A stretch of 64,000 nt of DNA, taken from NCBI GenBank assembly GCA_947500875.1, contig CANMUN010000002.1, positions 31,671-95,670 of the forward strand. The letters run 5' to 3'. Under the pieces are notes generated by a model. It made no database searches and was not told where the DNA came from. It saw only the letters and a list, made by a program, of their open reading frames with translations. The DNA is from Flavobacteriales bacterium. Lineage in GTDB: Bacteria > Bacteroidota > Bacteroidia > Flavobacteriales_D > Crocinitomicaceae. Positions 45,301 to 53,438 of this stretch are shown here, in pieces (positions within the stretch are counted from its first letter, which is position 1; the number at the start of each line of letters is the position of its first letter). The position numbers were made by a program, and so were the translations under genes.

Positions 45301-45745
45301 CATACGGAGCATTCATATCCACCCAGTAACCCATGTTTTGGGTGAGACGATTCCAAATATCCGTGTAGCGCATCACCGCATTTTTGCAAGCAGTGTTGTA
45401 TTCATCTACCGAAATTTTGGTCCCGATATCTTCTTTGGTAATTCCAAGCTCCTTTTCTACCCCGAGTTCTACCGGCAATCCATGCGTATCCCACCCGGCT
45501 TTCCGGTTTACTCGATATCCTTTAAGGGTTTTGTAACGGCAGAACGTGTCTTTAATCGCACGTCCCATAACATGGTGAATTCCCGGAACCCCATTCGCGG
45601 ATGGAGGGCCTTCGTAAAAAACAAAGTTTCCTTCTTTTCCTTTTTGATCGATGGATTTTTTAAAGATATGGTGCTGTTCCCAATACGCATTAATTTCCTC
45701 CGCGATACCCGTCAAATGGAGGCCCTTATATTCCCTAAAACCCAT
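42353..45745 (-). CDS. ileS: Isoleucine--tRNA ligase (long, type 2 / eukaryote-like)
   Basis: This class Ia synthetase charges tRNA-Ile and edits valine. The 1130-residue protein has PPSANGVPGIHHVMGRAIKD as the HIGH region (about 46-65), WDTHGLPVE, an editing CP1 domain (about 200-400, TTTPWTLPSNTAL), DQTRGWFYTLH and the KMSKR loop GQKMSKRLGN (around 672). The length and motif form are those of the eukaryote-like type, which in other bacteria confers mupirocin resistance; that property is inference here. It has its own -7 box. Confidence 0.96.
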   Translation of the reverse strand: MGFREYKGLHLTGIAEEINAYWEQHHIFKKSIDQKGKEGNFVFYEGPPSANGVPGIHHVMGRAIKDTFCRYKTLKGYRVNRKAGWDTHGLPVELGVEKELGITKEDIGTKISVDEYNTACKNAVMRYTDIWNRLTQNMGYWVDMNAPYVTYDSKYMESVWWLLHELYEKNLLYKGYTIQPYSPKAGTGLSSHELNQPGCYKNVKDTSVVAQFKWLPNQENPWGTYGSNRYFLAWTTTPWTLPSNTALTVGPTIEYTLIHTFNPYTFEKIEVVCAAALVPSLFGKGFLRVETPEDLVLPEDKKSIPYCCEPSFSGQELLGLRYEQLLPYCQPMDRPEEAFRVIGGAFVTTEDGTGIVHTAPTFGADDARVAQEAGVPPLLIANENGTPVPLVDLQGKFRAEVGDLGGKYVKNEYYSEGETPEKSVDVEIAIQLKERGLAFKVEKYEHSYPHCWRTDKPVLYYPLDSWFIRVSENRETLVELNKTIHWNPESTGSGRFGKWLENANDWNLSRSRYWGIPIPIWSTEEGDERMCIGSVADLYVACEASVKAGLMQENPLKEFEPGNMSDDNYSLIDLHKHALDPIVLAAPSGKPMRRENDLIDVWFDSGAMPYAQWHYPFENKSFIDEGSHYPADFIAEGVDQTRGWFYTLHTISSLVFGKAAYKNVLSNGLVLDKFGQKMSKRLGNTVDPFITLDTYGADATRWYMLTNAQPWDNLKFDESGIQETQRKFFGTLYNTYSFFALYANVDQFDPKSPEIPFENRPEMDRWILSKLNSLIELVDACYERYDVTNAGRQLQDFVSDQLSNWYVRLGRRRFWKNEDPHDKMAAYQTLYTCLKTLSILAAPIAPFYMDRLFLDLTQGQEGESVHLSEFPKANTKFINTDLEEEIDLAQKITSLVLSLRKKEKIRVRQPLSRVLIPDTGEPLKSRLNRVAPLIQSEVNVKALEWMDASVLVKQVKPNFKTIGPKYGPQMKAIAAWINGLGPEEIRKIEQEQGTTLNLEGTSINLEISDFEITTKDVPGWVVATEGSLTVALDIEISDDLAREGIAREVVNRLQNARKDAGLEVTDRVQITFRGSEPVTLGIQAFSQYISEEVLANQLNHNPQLMHGKNEEILEADDFIFTLTKTHELDI

Positions 45746-45767
45746 GTTTTTACCGATAATTTTCGTT

Positions 45768-45775
45768 CAAAAATA
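45768..45775 (-). promoter_or_regulatory. -7 box of ileS promoter
   Basis: TATTTTTG on the minus strand, a full consensus match, 22 bases before the ileS ATG. It is back to back with the sodA promoter. Confidence 0.55.
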
Positions 45776-45821
45776 CGATAAAACAGGCAAACCGAGACAC
45801 CAACAACTCCGAGATGTTTCG

Positions 45822-45829
45822 TACCTTTG
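45822..45829 (+). promoter_or_regulatory. -7 box of sodA, decides the start
   Basis: TACCTTTG is a full consensus match lying between two in-frame ATGs (45814 and 45844). A transcript from it cannot include the first. Confidence 0.55.
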
Positions 45830-45843
45830 CCCTAAAAAGCACC

Positions 45844-46572
45844 ATGCGCAACGCTGTTTTGTCCCTTTTTCTGCTATTCAATGCAGTATTCGTTGTGGTA
45901 GCACAACCGTTTACCCTACCTAAATTGCCGTTTGCATACCAGGATTACGCACCGTATATCGATGCGCAAACCATGGAAATCCACCTTACCAAACACCACC
46001 AGGCCTATGTTAATAGCCTCAATAAAGCGATTATAAGATCATTATTTGATCCTTTGACGATTGAAGAGGTTTTATTAAACAAGGAAGCCTTAAGCAGTGA
46101 TGCCATACGCAACAATGCGGGAGGACACTACAACCATTCGCTGTTTTGGGAAATTTTAGCGCCCAAAGCAAAACAAGGCGCCATTAGTGCTGAACTTTCC
46201 AAAGAAATCAAAACCTCTTTTGGCAATTTGGACTCGTTGAAAAAAGAACTCAACAAAGCGGCAATGTCCCGCTTTGGTTCCGGTTGGGCTTGGTTGATAC
46301 TTACCCCTGACATGAAATTAGCCGTCGTTTCCACCGCCAATCAAGACAACCCTTTAATGCCTTTGGAGGCACAAAGAGGCATTCCAATAGCAGGAATCGA
46401 CGTTTGGGAACACGCCTATTACTTGAACTATCAAAACCGCAGAGCCGATTATTTGTCCGCCGTGTGGGAATTACTCAATTGGCAGGTAATTTCCGAAAAA
46501 TATCAGCAGGCAAAGGAAAACACATCTCTTATGGGGCGTTTAGTTCCCCTCAAGAAAAAGAAGAAAAAATAA
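45844..46572 (+). CDS. sodA: Exported Fe/Mn-family superoxide dismutase
   Basis: The enzyme dismutates superoxide. From ATG 45844 the 242-residue protein starts with a signal peptide MRNAVLSLFLLFNAVFVVVAQ, so it works in the periplasm or at the surface, unlike most SODs. Metal ligands are in HLTKHHQAYVNSL, GGHYNHSLFW and IDVWEHAYYL. The pair GGH plus TANQDNP is the manganese-type signature (glutamine supplied from the second domain), so Mn or cambialistic use is expected. The C-terminus is a Lys-rich tail. The -7 box at 45822 rules out the upstream ATG 45814. Confidence 0.93.
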   Translation: MRNAVLSLFLLFNAVFVVVAQPFTLPKLPFAYQDYAPYIDAQTMEIHLTKHHQAYVNSLNKAIIRSLFDPLTIEEVLLNKEALSSDAIRNNAGGHYNHSLFWEILAPKAKQGAISAELSKEIKTSFGNLDSLKKELNKAAMSRFGSGWAWLILTPDMKLAVVSTANQDNPLMPLEAQRGIPIAGIDVWEHAYYLNYQNRRADYLSAVWELLNWQVISEKYQQAKENTSLMGRLVPLKKKKKK

Positions 46573-46633
46573 AAAAATCGCGTTTTTCCTACTTTACCTT
46601 AACCTTTCGGACAAATTTACGTAAGGGATACGC

Positions 46634-47989
46634 ATGAGCCCAGACTTAACCAAAGAATTCCTTCAAGAAATTCGGTCGCGTATCGCTTCGGACGATACGC
46701 TTTGGCTTAAAGAGCACGTTCTCCATTTGCATTATGCCGATGTTGCGGAAATCCTGGATCAACTCACCAACGACGAGGCTAAATACGTTTACTTTCTCGT
46801 AGAAGATGAAGACCTGCAAGGGGACATCTTAATGGAATTGGACGAAGATGTCCGAGATCGTTTCATTGCCTCCCTTTCTTCCAAAGAAATCGCGGACCAG
46901 TTGGAAAACCTCGATTCCGACGACGCTGCCGACATTCTTGGGGAACTTTCAAAAGACCAAATACAACAGGTTATCTCCCAAATGGAAGACGACGATGCCG
47001 CGGAAGACATTGTCGACCTTTTGAACTACGACGACGATTCCGCTGGGGGATTGATGCAAAAAGAGTTCTTTCAAGCCCATGTTGAATGGACGGTGCGACG
47101 CGCCATTATGGAGCTTAGAAAACAAGCCGAAGACGTCGAAAAAGTCTATAATATTTTTGTGGTAAATGAAGCTGAACAATTGGTGGGCGTTCTTTCTTTA
47201 AAACGGCTCATTTTCGCAGATACGCGCACCACCATTGAGGAACTTTATCAATCCAAGAATATTATCAAGGTTAAAACGAGCGATTCGGCGGAAGAAGTCG
47301 CTCGTATAATGGAGAAATACGACTTGGTATCGATTCCCGTGGTTGATTATCAAAATAAACTGGTGGGAAGGATTACACTCGACGATGTAGTGGATTACAT
47401 CAAAGAGGAGGCCGACAAGGATTTTAAAATGGCCACGGGGATCAACGAGAATTCAGATTCCTCCACATCCATTATCAAGTCAAGCCTTTCGAGGCTTCCA
47501 TGGTTAATCATTGCTATGGTAGGAGGCACCATTGGAGCAAAGGTTATTTCGAATTTTGAGGGAGGCTTATCGGAACTCCCTGCATTAGCTTTTTTTATTC
47601 CTCTGATTACTGCAATGGGAGGAAATGTAGGCGTGCAATCCTCGGCGATTGTGGTGCAAGCGATTGCTAAAGGAGATATTGCGGTTAAACGAATTCTGCC
47701 AAGAATAGCGAAAGAAGCCACGGTTGGTTTACTTAACGGAATCATTCTTTCGAGCTTGATTTTTGGCATCGCGGTATTTTTCTCCAACGTTCAATTAGCT
47801 GTTGTGGTAAGTTTGTCCCTTCTTACGGTAATTGTGTTTGCCTCCACTTTTGGCACCATTTTCCCCTTGATACTGCACCGATATCGCATTGACCCGGCAT
47901 TGGCCATCGGACCCTTTGTAACTACGCTCAACGACGTCATTGGCTTGTTTATTTATTTTTCCATAGGCATGTTGCTGTTTCATTTATAG
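46634..47989 (+). CDS. mgtE: Magnesium transporter MgtE
   Basis: MgtE is a Mg2+ channel gated by its cytosolic part. The 451-residue protein has the N-domain of acidic repeats (about 15-130; DSDDAADILGELSKDQ), a CBS pair (about 140-255; VGVLSLKRLIF and VGRITLDDVVDYI), the plug helix, and five transmembrane helices with AMGGNVGVQSSAIVV. The acidic clusters are Mg2+ sensors in the family. It is monocistronic between sodA and lysS. No M-box riboswitch is visible in its 61-base leader gap. Confidence 0.96.
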   Translation: MSPDLTKEFLQEIRSRIASDDTLWLKEHVLHLHYADVAEILDQLTNDEAKYVYFLVEDEDLQGDILMELDEDVRDRFIASLSSKEIADQLENLDSDDAADILGELSKDQIQQVISQMEDDDAAEDIVDLLNYDDDSAGGLMQKEFFQAHVEWTVRRAIMELRKQAEDVEKVYNIFVVNEAEQLVGVLSLKRLIFADTRTTIEELYQSKNIIKVKTSDSAEEVARIMEKYDLVSIPVVDYQNKLVGRITLDDVVDYIKEEADKDFKMATGINENSDSSTSIIKSSLSRLPWLIIAMVGGTIGAKVISNFEGGLSELPALAFFIPLITAMGGNVGVQSSAIVVQAIAKGDIAVKRILPRIAKEATVGLLNGIILSSLIFGIAVFFSNVQLAVVVSLSLLTVIVFASTFGTIFPLILHRYRIDPALAIGPFVTTLNDVIGLFIYFSIGMLLFHL

Positions 47990-48005
47990 GTTGATTGCGA
48001 TAACC

Positions 48006-48013
48006 TATCTTTG
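48006..48013 (+). promoter_or_regulatory. -7 box of lysS promoter
   Basis: TATCTTTG, a full consensus match, ends 21 bases before the lysS ATG and lies in the 45-base gap after mgtE. Confidence 0.6.
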
Positions 48014-48034
48014 TACCGTTAATTTTTTTAATAC

Positions 48035-49723
48035 ATGAGTCAAGAACTGTCAGAACAAGAAGAACAAAGACGTCATACCCTTCAAAAAATAAGGGAAATG
48101 GGCATTGAGCCCTACCCCGCGCAAGCGTTTGAAGTAACCCATTTAGCTGAGTCCATCAAGGCAGAATTTGTGGAGCATCAAACGGTAAAAATCGCGGGAA
48201 GGATGATGAGCCAGCGGATCATGGGAAAGGCTTCGTTTGCTGAATTGCAGGACAGTTCTGGAAGAATCCAAGTGTATTTTAACCGCGATGAATTATGCCC
48301 TAACGAGGATAAAACCTTGTATAATGAGGTATTCAAAAAGCTATTGGATCTTGGCGATTTTATCGGCATTACGGGCCGAGTTTTTAAAACCCAAGTCGGA
48401 GAAATTTCGGTAAATGTAACTTCGTTTACATTGCTTAGCAAGGCGCTAAAGCCTCTTCCATTACCAAAAACCGATGCAGAGGGAAATACCCACGATGCTT
48501 TTACCGATCCAGAATTGCGTTACCGTCAGCGGTACGTTGATTTAGTGGTTAATCCAAAAGTTAAGGAAACGTTTGTTACTAGGTCAAAGGTTTTTTCGGT
48601 AATGCGAAATTTTTTTGATCAATACGGGTTTTTAGAGGTTGAAACCCCCATTTTACAACCGATTCCGGGAGGGGCAGCAGCAAGGCCTTTTACAACGCAC
48701 CACAACGCCTTAGATATTCCTTTGTACCTCCGAATTGCCAATGAACTGTACCTCAAACGGCTGATTGTAGGCGGATTTGATGGGGTATTTGAGTTTGCCA
48801 AGGATTTCAGGAATGAAGGAATGGACCGCACGCACAACCCGGAGTTTACAGTCATGGAACTCTATGTAGCCTACAAAGATTATCGATGGATGATGGAATT
48901 CACGGAAAATCTATTGCAAGAAATAGCCCTCGCCGTTTGCGGAACCACCGAAATTCGAGTTGGACAAAACAACATTTCCCTGAAGGCACCTTTCAAACGC
49001 ATTACCATGCGAGAGGCAATCCTGGAGCATACTGGATATGATATTGCGGATAAATCGGAAGAACAATTGCGGGCGATTTGTTCAGCACTGAACATCGAGA
49101 CACAGCCTGAAATGGGGATTGGAAAGTTAATTGATGAGATTTTCGGAGAAAAATGCGAAGGAAACTACCTCAATCCAACCTTCATCACCGATTACCCGAT
49201 TGAAATGTCACCTTTGTGCAAACGCCACCGGGAAAATCCCTCCCTTACGGAACGATTCGAATTGATGATCAATGGAAAGGAAGTAGCGAACGCCTACTCT
49301 GAATTGAACGATCCCATCGATCAACGCGAACGCTTTGAATCACAGCTCCAGCTTTCCGAGCGCGGCGACAATGAAGCCATGTTCATAGACCAAGATTTTT
49401 TAAGAGCCCTTGAATACGGAATGCCTCCAACCTCCGGAATTGGCATTGGAATGGACCGATTAGTAATGTTACTCACCAACAATCATTCCATCCAAGAGGT
49501 TTTGTTCTTTCCGCAAATGCGCCCCGAAAAAACAGTTTCTCTTTCCGAATTAGACAAAGCGATTCTAAGCATTTGTACCGACACGGCTCAACTATTGTCG
49601 GATGCAAGGTCAAAAGTTGACTGCAGTAACAAACAATGGGATTTAAGCTTAAAGCACTTAACGAAAAATCAATTGGTCAAAGTTTACAAGGAACAAGACG
49701 ACGTGTTGATTAAGAAAGTCTAA
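48035..49723 (+). CDS. lysS: Lysine--tRNA ligase, class II
   Basis: LysRS charges tRNA-Lys. The 562-residue protein has an N-terminal OB domain (about 55-155; [18 protein letters not shown]), and class II motif 1, motif 2 [15 protein letters not shown] and motif 3 [13 protein letters not shown] (around 468). The C-terminal ~65 residues (after FFPQMRPE) extend beyond the ~500-residue E. coli enzyme, as in other Flavobacteria. Its 3' end overlaps recX antisense by 14 bases. Confidence 0.97.
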   Translation: MSQELSEQEEQRRHTLQKIREMGIEPYPAQAFEVTHLAESIKAEFVEHQTVKIAGRMMSQRIMGKASFAELQDSSGRIQVYFNRDELCPNEDKTLYNEVFKKLLDLGDFIGITGRVFKTQVGEISVNVTSFTLLSKALKPLPLPKTDAEGNTHDAFTDPELRYRQRYVDLVVNPKVKETFVTRSKVFSVMRNFFDQYGFLEVETPILQPIPGGAAARPFTTHHNALDIPLYLRIANELYLKRLIVGGFDGVFEFAKDFRNEGMDRTHNPEFTVMELYVAYKDYRWMMEFTENLLQEIALAVCGTTEIRVGQNNISLKAPFKRITMREAILEHTGYDIADKSEEQLRAICSALNIETQPEMGIGKLIDEIFGEKCEGNYLNPTFITDYPIEMSPLCKRHRENPSLTERFELMINGKEVANAYSELNDPIDQRERFESQLQLSERGDNEAMFIDQDFLRALEYGMPPTSGIGIGMDRLVMLLTNNHSIQEVLFFPQMRPEKTVSLSELDKAILSICTDTAQLLSDARSKVDCSNKQWDLSLKHLTKNQLVKVYKEQDDVLIKKV

Positions 49724-50174
49724 CAAGTTCTAGGATGGCCGACATCTCATAACCCTTAGACAATAAAAACCGTACGATTTTTGCGGTTTTCTTGGGACCT
49801 TCGGGTTCGTCTCGCAAGGTGTGTTTTTTTTTCGCAAACCAATCCGCCAACCGTTTATCTTGGTCGTTCGTTTCCAATTGACTCAACCCCGCTTGAATAA
49901 GATGCTCAGGTATGCGATGGGTTTTTAAGCCTGCTTTTATCTTGTTTTTCCCCCAGCCTTTAATCTTAAATTTCCCTTGCACATAGGCCTCCACAAAGCG
50001 TTGTTCATTTATAAAGTTGTGGGAAGTAAGGTGTTTAATGACCGCTTCTATCTGCCCTTCAAGCAGTCCCTTTCGGCTGAGTTTGAGGTGTATTTCATTT
50101 GGACTGCGTTCTTGATAAGCGCAAAACCGCTCCATTTCCATAATCCACCGCTGTAAATCAGAGGTAATAGACAT
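49710..50174 (-). CDS. recX: RecX regulatory protein
   Basis: RecX binds RecA filaments and lowers RecA activity. The 154-residue all-helical protein shows the three-helix repeat pattern with [36 protein letters not shown] and [12 protein letters not shown], plus the conserved [14 protein letters not shown] near the C-terminus. It is not beside recA. It starts at the last base of the rng stop region (shared base 50174), forming an rng-recX unit. Confidence 0.88.
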   Translation of the reverse strand: MSITSDLQRWIMEMERFCAYQERSPNEIHLKLSRKGLLEGQIEAVIKHLTSHNFINEQRFVEAYVQGKFKIKGWGKNKIKAGLKTHRIPEHLIQAGLSQLETNDQDKRLADWFAKKKHTLRDEPEGPKKTAKIVRFLLSKGYEMSAILELVRLS

Positions 50175-51727
50175 TATAATTCAATCGGCTCTTGCTGTTG
50201 GTCAACAAAAGAATACTGCAGCAATTGAAATGAAGTGTTGGGCGTAATAGGCACCCAAACTTTGAACTTGAAGTACCATTTCCATTGCATGGAACGGAAG
50301 AAACCGCCTTTTTTGAAGTAGCCTTCGAGGTAGGGATGCACTTGAAGCGAAAAACCCTTTAACCCTTTATCCTTCAATAAAAAGGCAAGGTTGTTTTCGA
50401 TTTCTTCCGCAAAAAGGATACTGGCTTGAATTTCACCGGTTCCATTACACGTTGGACAGGTTTCATTGGTTTCAATTTCCGTTACTTCTCGCACCCTTTG
50501 CCGCGTAATTTCTACTACGCCGAATTTGGAAGGCGGGATGATGTTATGACGAGCGCGGTCGTTCTTCATGAACTCTTTTAGCTTTTCATACAACTTTCGG
50601 TTGTTGTCCCGTTCGTGCATGTCAATGAAGTCGATGCAAATTATCCCCCCCATATCGCGCAGCTGTAAGACACGAGCAATTTCTTCAGCCGCTTCAATGT
50701 TGGTGGCTAATGCATTGGATTCTTGACCGTCTGCTCCTTTCCTATTGCCGCTATTGACATCAATAACATGCATGGCTTCGGTGTGCTCTATGATGAGGTA
50801 TCCACCGCTTGGCATGGGCACTTTTTTACCAAAAAGCACTTTGATTTGTTTGTTGATGCCATAACGTTCGAAAATGGGAATTCGGCCGTCATAATGTTTT
50901 ACAATCGAACTTTTTCCCGGGGCAATTTGCTCAACAAAGGATGAAATTTCTTCATGCGTTTCCTTGGAGTTTACATGAACGTTGGTGAAATTGCCGTTCA
51001 ATAAATCACGTAGAATTGAAGAAGTAGTATTGATTTCGCCGAGAATTCTCTTGGGGGAATTGCTTCCTTTGAGGTTTTTGAATATAGCCTCCCATTTTTC
51101 CATGAGTTGCGCCAAATCCTGTTCCAACTCTGCCAGCGTTCGATTTTCGGCAACGGTTCGGATGATCGCACCAAAGTTCTTGGGAAGCAAGCCTTCCAAG
51201 GCATCTTTGAGGCGTTTTTTTTCTTCTTGCGATTTAATTTTTTGTGAAAGCGATATTTTATTGGAGAAAGGAGATAAAACAATGTATCGCCCCGCCAATG
51301 TCACCTCCGATGAAAGGCGTGGTCCCTTAGAAGAAATCGGTTCTTTCGCTACTTGTACTAATACAAATTGACTGGAGGAAACAACCTCGTCGATTTTACC
51401 GTCTTTGTTGATTTCGGGCTCGGGTTTGAAGTAGTTCAACGCGGCCACGTTCTGTTTTCCGCGGATGACGTCTTTCGTGTATTTATTTAGTGACCCAAAC
51501 TTGGGGCCTAAATCCAAATAATGTAGAAAAGCATCCTTCTCGTAACCAACGTCAACAAAAGCAGCGTTTAAACTGGGAGAAAGCCGCCGGATTTTACCAA
51601 GATATATGTCACCAACGACAAATTCCGAACTACCACGCTCTTCGTGCAATTCGATGAGTTTGCCGTCACGCAACAATGCCAACCAAATACCATTTGGTCG
51701 AACATCCACTATTAGTTCTAAATTCAA
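50174..51727 (-). CDS. rng: Ribonuclease G/E family protein (TTG start)
   Basis: This endoribonuclease acts in rRNA and mRNA processing. The 517-residue protein has an S1 domain (about 35-125; VGDIYLGKIRRLSPSLNAAFVDVG). The catalytic region carries IDVNSGNR and ICIDFIDMHERDN with the metal-binding Asp residues. The zinc-link motif TCPTCNGTG lies near residue 425. It lacks the long C-terminal scaffold of RNase E, so RNase G is the better label. The start is TTG (MNLELIVDV); no ATG lies near and the family N-terminus begins here. recX follows. Confidence 0.94.
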   Translation of the reverse strand: MNLELIVDVRPNGIWLALLRDGKLIELHEERGSSEFVVGDIYLGKIRRLSPSLNAAFVDVGYEKDAFLHYLDLGPKFGSLNKYTKDVIRGKQNVAALNYFKPEPEINKDGKIDEVVSSSQFVLVQVAKEPISSKGPRLSSEVTLAGRYIVLSPFSNKISLSQKIKSQEEKKRLKDALEGLLPKNFGAIIRTVAENRTLAELEQDLAQLMEKWEAIFKNLKGSNSPKRILGEINTTSSILRDLLNGNFTNVHVNSKETHEEISSFVEQIAPGKSSIVKHYDGRIPIFERYGINKQIKVLFGKKVPMPSGGYLIIEHTEAMHVIDVNSGNRKGADGQESNALATNIEAAEEIARVLQLRDMGGIICIDFIDMHERDNNRKLYEKLKEFMKNDRARHNIIPPSKFGVVEITRQRVREVTEIETNETCPTCNGTGEIQASILFAEEIENNLAFLLKDKGLKGFSLQVHPYLEGYFKKGGFFRSMQWKWYFKFKVWVPITPNTSFQLLQYSFVDQQQEPIEL

Positions 51728-51787
51728 ATAGGAAAGAATTAGCCGTCTGAGGGTTAATCAGCCGTTTAAAACGGTTTATTAAAAGGA

Positions 51788-51880
51788 CTATTTCTTTTTC
51801 TTATGGCGGTTTTTTCTTAACCTTTTCTTACGCTTGTGCGTCGCCATTTTATGTCTTTTTCTTTTCTTACCGCTCGGCAT
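51788..51880 (-). CDS. AURKAIP1/COX24-domain basic peptide (mS38/bS22-like)
   Basis: The 30-residue peptide starts MPSGKKRKRHKMATHKRKK and ends NRHKKKK; more than half of its residues are Lys, Arg or His. This is the small conserved Bacteroidota protein of the AURKAIP1/COX24 family, related to mitochondrial ribosomal protein mS38 and actinobacterial bS22, so a ribosomal role is likely (inference). It lies between HU (upstream) and rng, on the same strand. It is easily missed because of its length. A 6-bp palindrome (51762-51774) follows it. Confidence 0.85.
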   Translation of the reverse strand: MPSGKKRKRHKMATHKRKKRLRKNRHKKKK

Positions 51881-51980
51881 AACCTTATATTTTTAATGTT
51901 TTTTACTTTTCAAAATACCATCAAAATCTTTTTAGATGGGTTGCAAAAGTAAATTAAAAAAATGAAAACAAAAAAGACTG

Positions 51981-52268
51981 CTACACTTTTACCTTCTGTT
52001 TAACTTGCTCAACAAAAACTTTCGCAGGTTTGAAAGCGGGAATATTATGCGCTGGAATGATGATGGTAGTGTTTTTGGAGATGTTTCGGCCCGTTTTCTG
52101 TTTTCTTGTTCTCACAATAAAGCTTCCAAAGCCGCGCAGGTAGACGTTCGTTCCTTCGGCTAAGGACGTTTTAATGGAATCCATAACGGATTCTACTACT
52201 CGCGAAACTTCATTTTTTTCGAGCCCTGTTTCGTTGGAAATTTTATGAATAAGATCTGCCTTTGTCAT
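51981..52268 (-). CDS. HU family DNA-binding protein
   Basis: The 95-residue histone-like protein bends DNA. It has the N-terminal helices TKADLIHKISNETGL, the VYLRGFGSFIVRTRKQKTGRN segment where GFGSF is the HU/IHF signature, and the arm proline in IPAHNIPAFKPAK. The C-terminus is typical. The -7 box is at 52314-52321 on the minus strand. Whether it acts as HU or IHF-like cannot be told. Confidence 0.95.
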   Translation of the reverse strand: MTKADLIHKISNETGLEKNEVSRVVESVMDSIKTSLAEGTNVYLRGFGSFIVRTRKQKTGRNISKNTTIIIPAHNIPAFKPAKVFVEQVKQKVKV

Positions 52269-52313
52269 AATGTTTTCTTTTTACGTGTTGTTTGATTGTT
52301 GTATTTTCGACCG

Positions 52314-52321
52314 CAAAAATA
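52314..52321 (-). promoter_or_regulatory. -7 box of the HU gene
   Basis: TATTTTTG on the minus strand, 45 bases before the ATG, giving a leader of about 40 bases. Confidence 0.5.
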
Positions 52322-52379
52322 GGATAGAATTGCCCATTTTACTATGTTTTTTCAAAAAAACCTCTTAAAAAATCGCTAA

Positions 52380-53438
52380 ATGCTTAGTTATCAAGAGTCT
52401 ATTTTAACTTGGTACGATAAAAACAAGAGGGATTTACCCTGGAGAAACACGGCTTTTCCTTATTTTATTTGGATTAGCGAAGTTATTTTACAGCAAACAA
52501 GGGTGGAGCAAGGCTTGCCTTTTTACCATAGATTTGTGCAGCGTTTTCCCAACGTACAATCCTTGGCTGCGGCAGATGAAAATGAGGTTTTGGCGGTTTG
52601 GAAGGGGCTGGGGTATTATTCGCGGGCCCGCAAACTGCATCATGCCGCAAAGTTGATCGTTGAGAACGGTTCGTCTTTCCCGAATTCCTTCAAAACCCTC
52701 CTCGAACTTCCCGGTATTGGTCCTTACACCGCCGGAGCGATTGCTTCGATCGCTTATAATGAAGCGGTTCCGGCATTGGACGGGAATGCGTTCAGGATTA
52801 TGACCAGGGTTTTTAATATTTCAGAACCGGTTTCCTCTTCGAAAGCACAAAAGATAATTGACTCCCTCGCCAAAGAATGGATTTCAAAAAGTAGGCCAGG
52901 AGATTTTAACCAAGCCTTGATGGATTTAGGTTCCTCGATTTGTGTCCCCCGTCAACCCATATGCCCCTCTTGTCCATTGAATGAAGGGTGTGAAGCGTTC
53001 TCGTTAGGCAACTTTCACGACCGACCGGTCAAAACGCCTAAAAAACCGCAAAAAAACCGTTTTTTACTGTTCGAGGTTCACCTTTCCAAGAAGAAAATGG
53101 CACTTACCAAGGTTTCAGAGGGCAACATTTGGAAAAACCTGTATTTGTTTCCTTTCAGGGAATTTACAAACGAGGAAGATTGGCTGTCTGAAGTAAAGTC
53201 ACTCAAAAAAGAAGGAGGAGAAATACTAGAGCGAGGGGTCCATATCTTAAGCCATCAAAAATTACATTTTTTTACCCTGGTTTCAACGTCAACCCCTTCC
53301 GATTCGTCTCGAATGAAATGGGTTAGCGAGGAAGAGCTGCAGGGAGTTGCAACACCGGCCATCGTCGCAAAAATTCTGCAGCAATGTAAGAATCAAAGTT
53401 CCCCCTATGGATTAATGCTATCTTTGCACCATGATTAA
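52380..53438 (+). CDS. mutY: A/G-specific adenine glycosylase
   Basis: MutY removes adenine paired with 8-oxoguanine. The 352-residue protein has the catalytic Glu region ISEVILQQTRVEQGLPFYHR, the helix-hairpin-helix LPGIGPYTAGAIAS, the catalytic Asp in ALDGNAFR, and the [4Fe-4S] ligands CVPRQPICPSCPLNEGC. A NUDIX-like C-terminal domain recognises 8-oxoG (HILSHQKLHFF). Its last codons contain the promoter and start of lap (8-base overlap). Confidence 0.96.
   Translation: MLSYQESILTWYDKNKRDLPWRNTAFPYFIWISEVILQQTRVEQGLPFYHRFVQRFPNVQSLAAADENEVLAVWKGLGYYSRARKLHHAAKLIVENGSSFPNSFKTLLELPGIGPYTAGAIASIAYNEAVPALDGNAFRIMTRVFNISEPVSSSKAQKIIDSLAKEWISKSRPGDFNQALMDLGSSICVPRQPICPSCPLNEGCEAFSLGNFHDRPVKTPKKPQKNRFLLFEVHLSKKKMALTKVSEGNIWKNLYLFPFREFTNEEDWLSEVKSLKKEGGEILERGVHILSHQKLHFFTLVSTSTPSDSSRMKWVSEEELQGVATPAIVAKILQQCKNQSSPYGLMLSLHHD
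53419..53426 (+). promoter_or_regulatory. -7 box of lap inside mutY, 4 bases before ATG
   Basis: TATCTTTG then CACC then ATG. The box forms part of the mutY codons for Leu-Ser-Leu near its C-terminus. Confidence 0.55.

Noticed and set aside
45092..45781. 229-codon plus-strand frame opposite ileS
   Set aside because: Antisense shadow of the conserved N-terminal half of ileS; no recognisable domain.
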